Positions 22,470 through 22,630 of a stretch of 22,630 nt of DNA are shown here, in pieces. Position 1 is the first letter of the stretch. Each line of letters begins with the position of its first letter. Source of the stretch: QAMX01 sp964448855 (GTDB lineage Bacteria > Bacillota > Clostridia > Oscillospirales > QAMX01); assembly GCA_964448855.1 (NCBI GenBank), contig CAYUXI010000026.1, positions 1-22,630 of the forward strand, written 5' to 3'. The position numbers and the translations under genes were made by a program. The notes under the pieces are model-generated. The model was not told the origin of the DNA. It searched no databases and worked only from the letters and a program-made list of their open reading frames with translations.

Positions 22470-22630
22470 GCCTGTGCGTGGAAGCAATAGATTTATTCAC
22501 ATTTTTCGTGTATAATTAACTCATATCTTTTCTATTCTTTCCATTCCGAGATTTTTTCAAAAAATCTCAAAAAATTTTGGAAACATTGGAACAATTCAGC
22601 CTTTCTCATGCCATATATAGTAGAGGGCTA
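22470..22630 (+). other. AT-rich intergenic end of window with promoter-like box and perfect palindrome
   Basis: TATAAT at 22511-22516 lacks a good -35. GAGATTTTTT (22548-22557) and AAAAAATCTC (22559-22568) form a perfect inverted repeat around one base. No gene is visible before the edge; this is probably the leader region of a gene starting beyond it. Confidence 0.4.

Noticed and set aside
1..22630. CRISPR arrays, tRNA and rRNA genes
   Set aside because: No regularly spaced repeat-spacer pattern, no tRNA T-loop/anticodon layout next to guaA and no rRNA-like segment was seen.

Overview
The window looks like a Firmicutes chromosome, most probably class Clostridia (Oscillospirales-like). Supporting signs are Gram-positive ribosome binding sites, TTGACA/TATAAT promoters with 17-bp spacers, a Rex repressor, a YwlE-type arginine phosphatase, a PolA with a degenerate proofreading domain, an SLH-domain surface protein and a sodium-pump decarboxylase beta subunit. 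This assignment is inferred from gene content, not from a database search. Two compartments are visible: an AT-richer, partly decayed accessory island (about 1-8.2 kb) and a GC-rich, intact core chromosome (8.24 kb to the end).

Island, 1-8.24 kb. The left edge holds the 3' part of a conjugative relaxase gene. Next come an XRE-type regulator ruined by a frameshift and two amber codons, and an intact 263-residue protein with a DnaQ/RNase-H-like look and a C-terminal membrane anchor. On the opposite strand lies a tight cassette, in transcription order: RepA-like AAA ATPase, a small protein, an AlwI-family restriction endonuclease, an OLD-family ATPase-TOPRIM nuclease (GajA-like) and a UvrD-type helicase (GajB-like). 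The last two form a Gabija-like anti-phage pair. The endonuclease and the GajA-like gene carry single-base indels at homopolymers (one in G7, two in T runs). This means decay, phase variation or sequencing error, and raw reads would decide. No methyltransferase or integrase is visible. Paired GTnnC-type repeats with 11-bp spacing, resembling integrase arm sites, occur at 1.93, 2.12 and 8.17 kb. The island abuts the 3' end of guaA, a well-known integration hotspot.

Core, 8.24-22.6 kb. guaA (minus strand) encodes a GMP synthase whose glutamine-amidotransferase domain has lost its catalytic residues and roughly 80-90 residues. Diverging from it are an SLH/Ig-like surface protein and then a polA-ywlE-rimI-tsaD operon covering DNA repair, protein-arginine dephosphorylation and translation-factor/tRNA modification. 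A 430-bp gap with DnaA-box-like repeats and a strong promoter precedes an NAD-type isocitrate dehydrogenase gene, followed by rex, a lipoprotein gene and nfo (endonuclease IV). A perfect bidirectional terminator separates nfo from a convergent DMT-family transporter gene. The window ends with an oadB-like gene, a 48-residue OadG-like membrane protein and a strong terminator.

Two features deserve most attention. One is the AlwI-OLD-UvrD cassette with its homopolymer frameshifts beside a RepA/iteron module. The other is the apparently ammonia-dependent GuaA.
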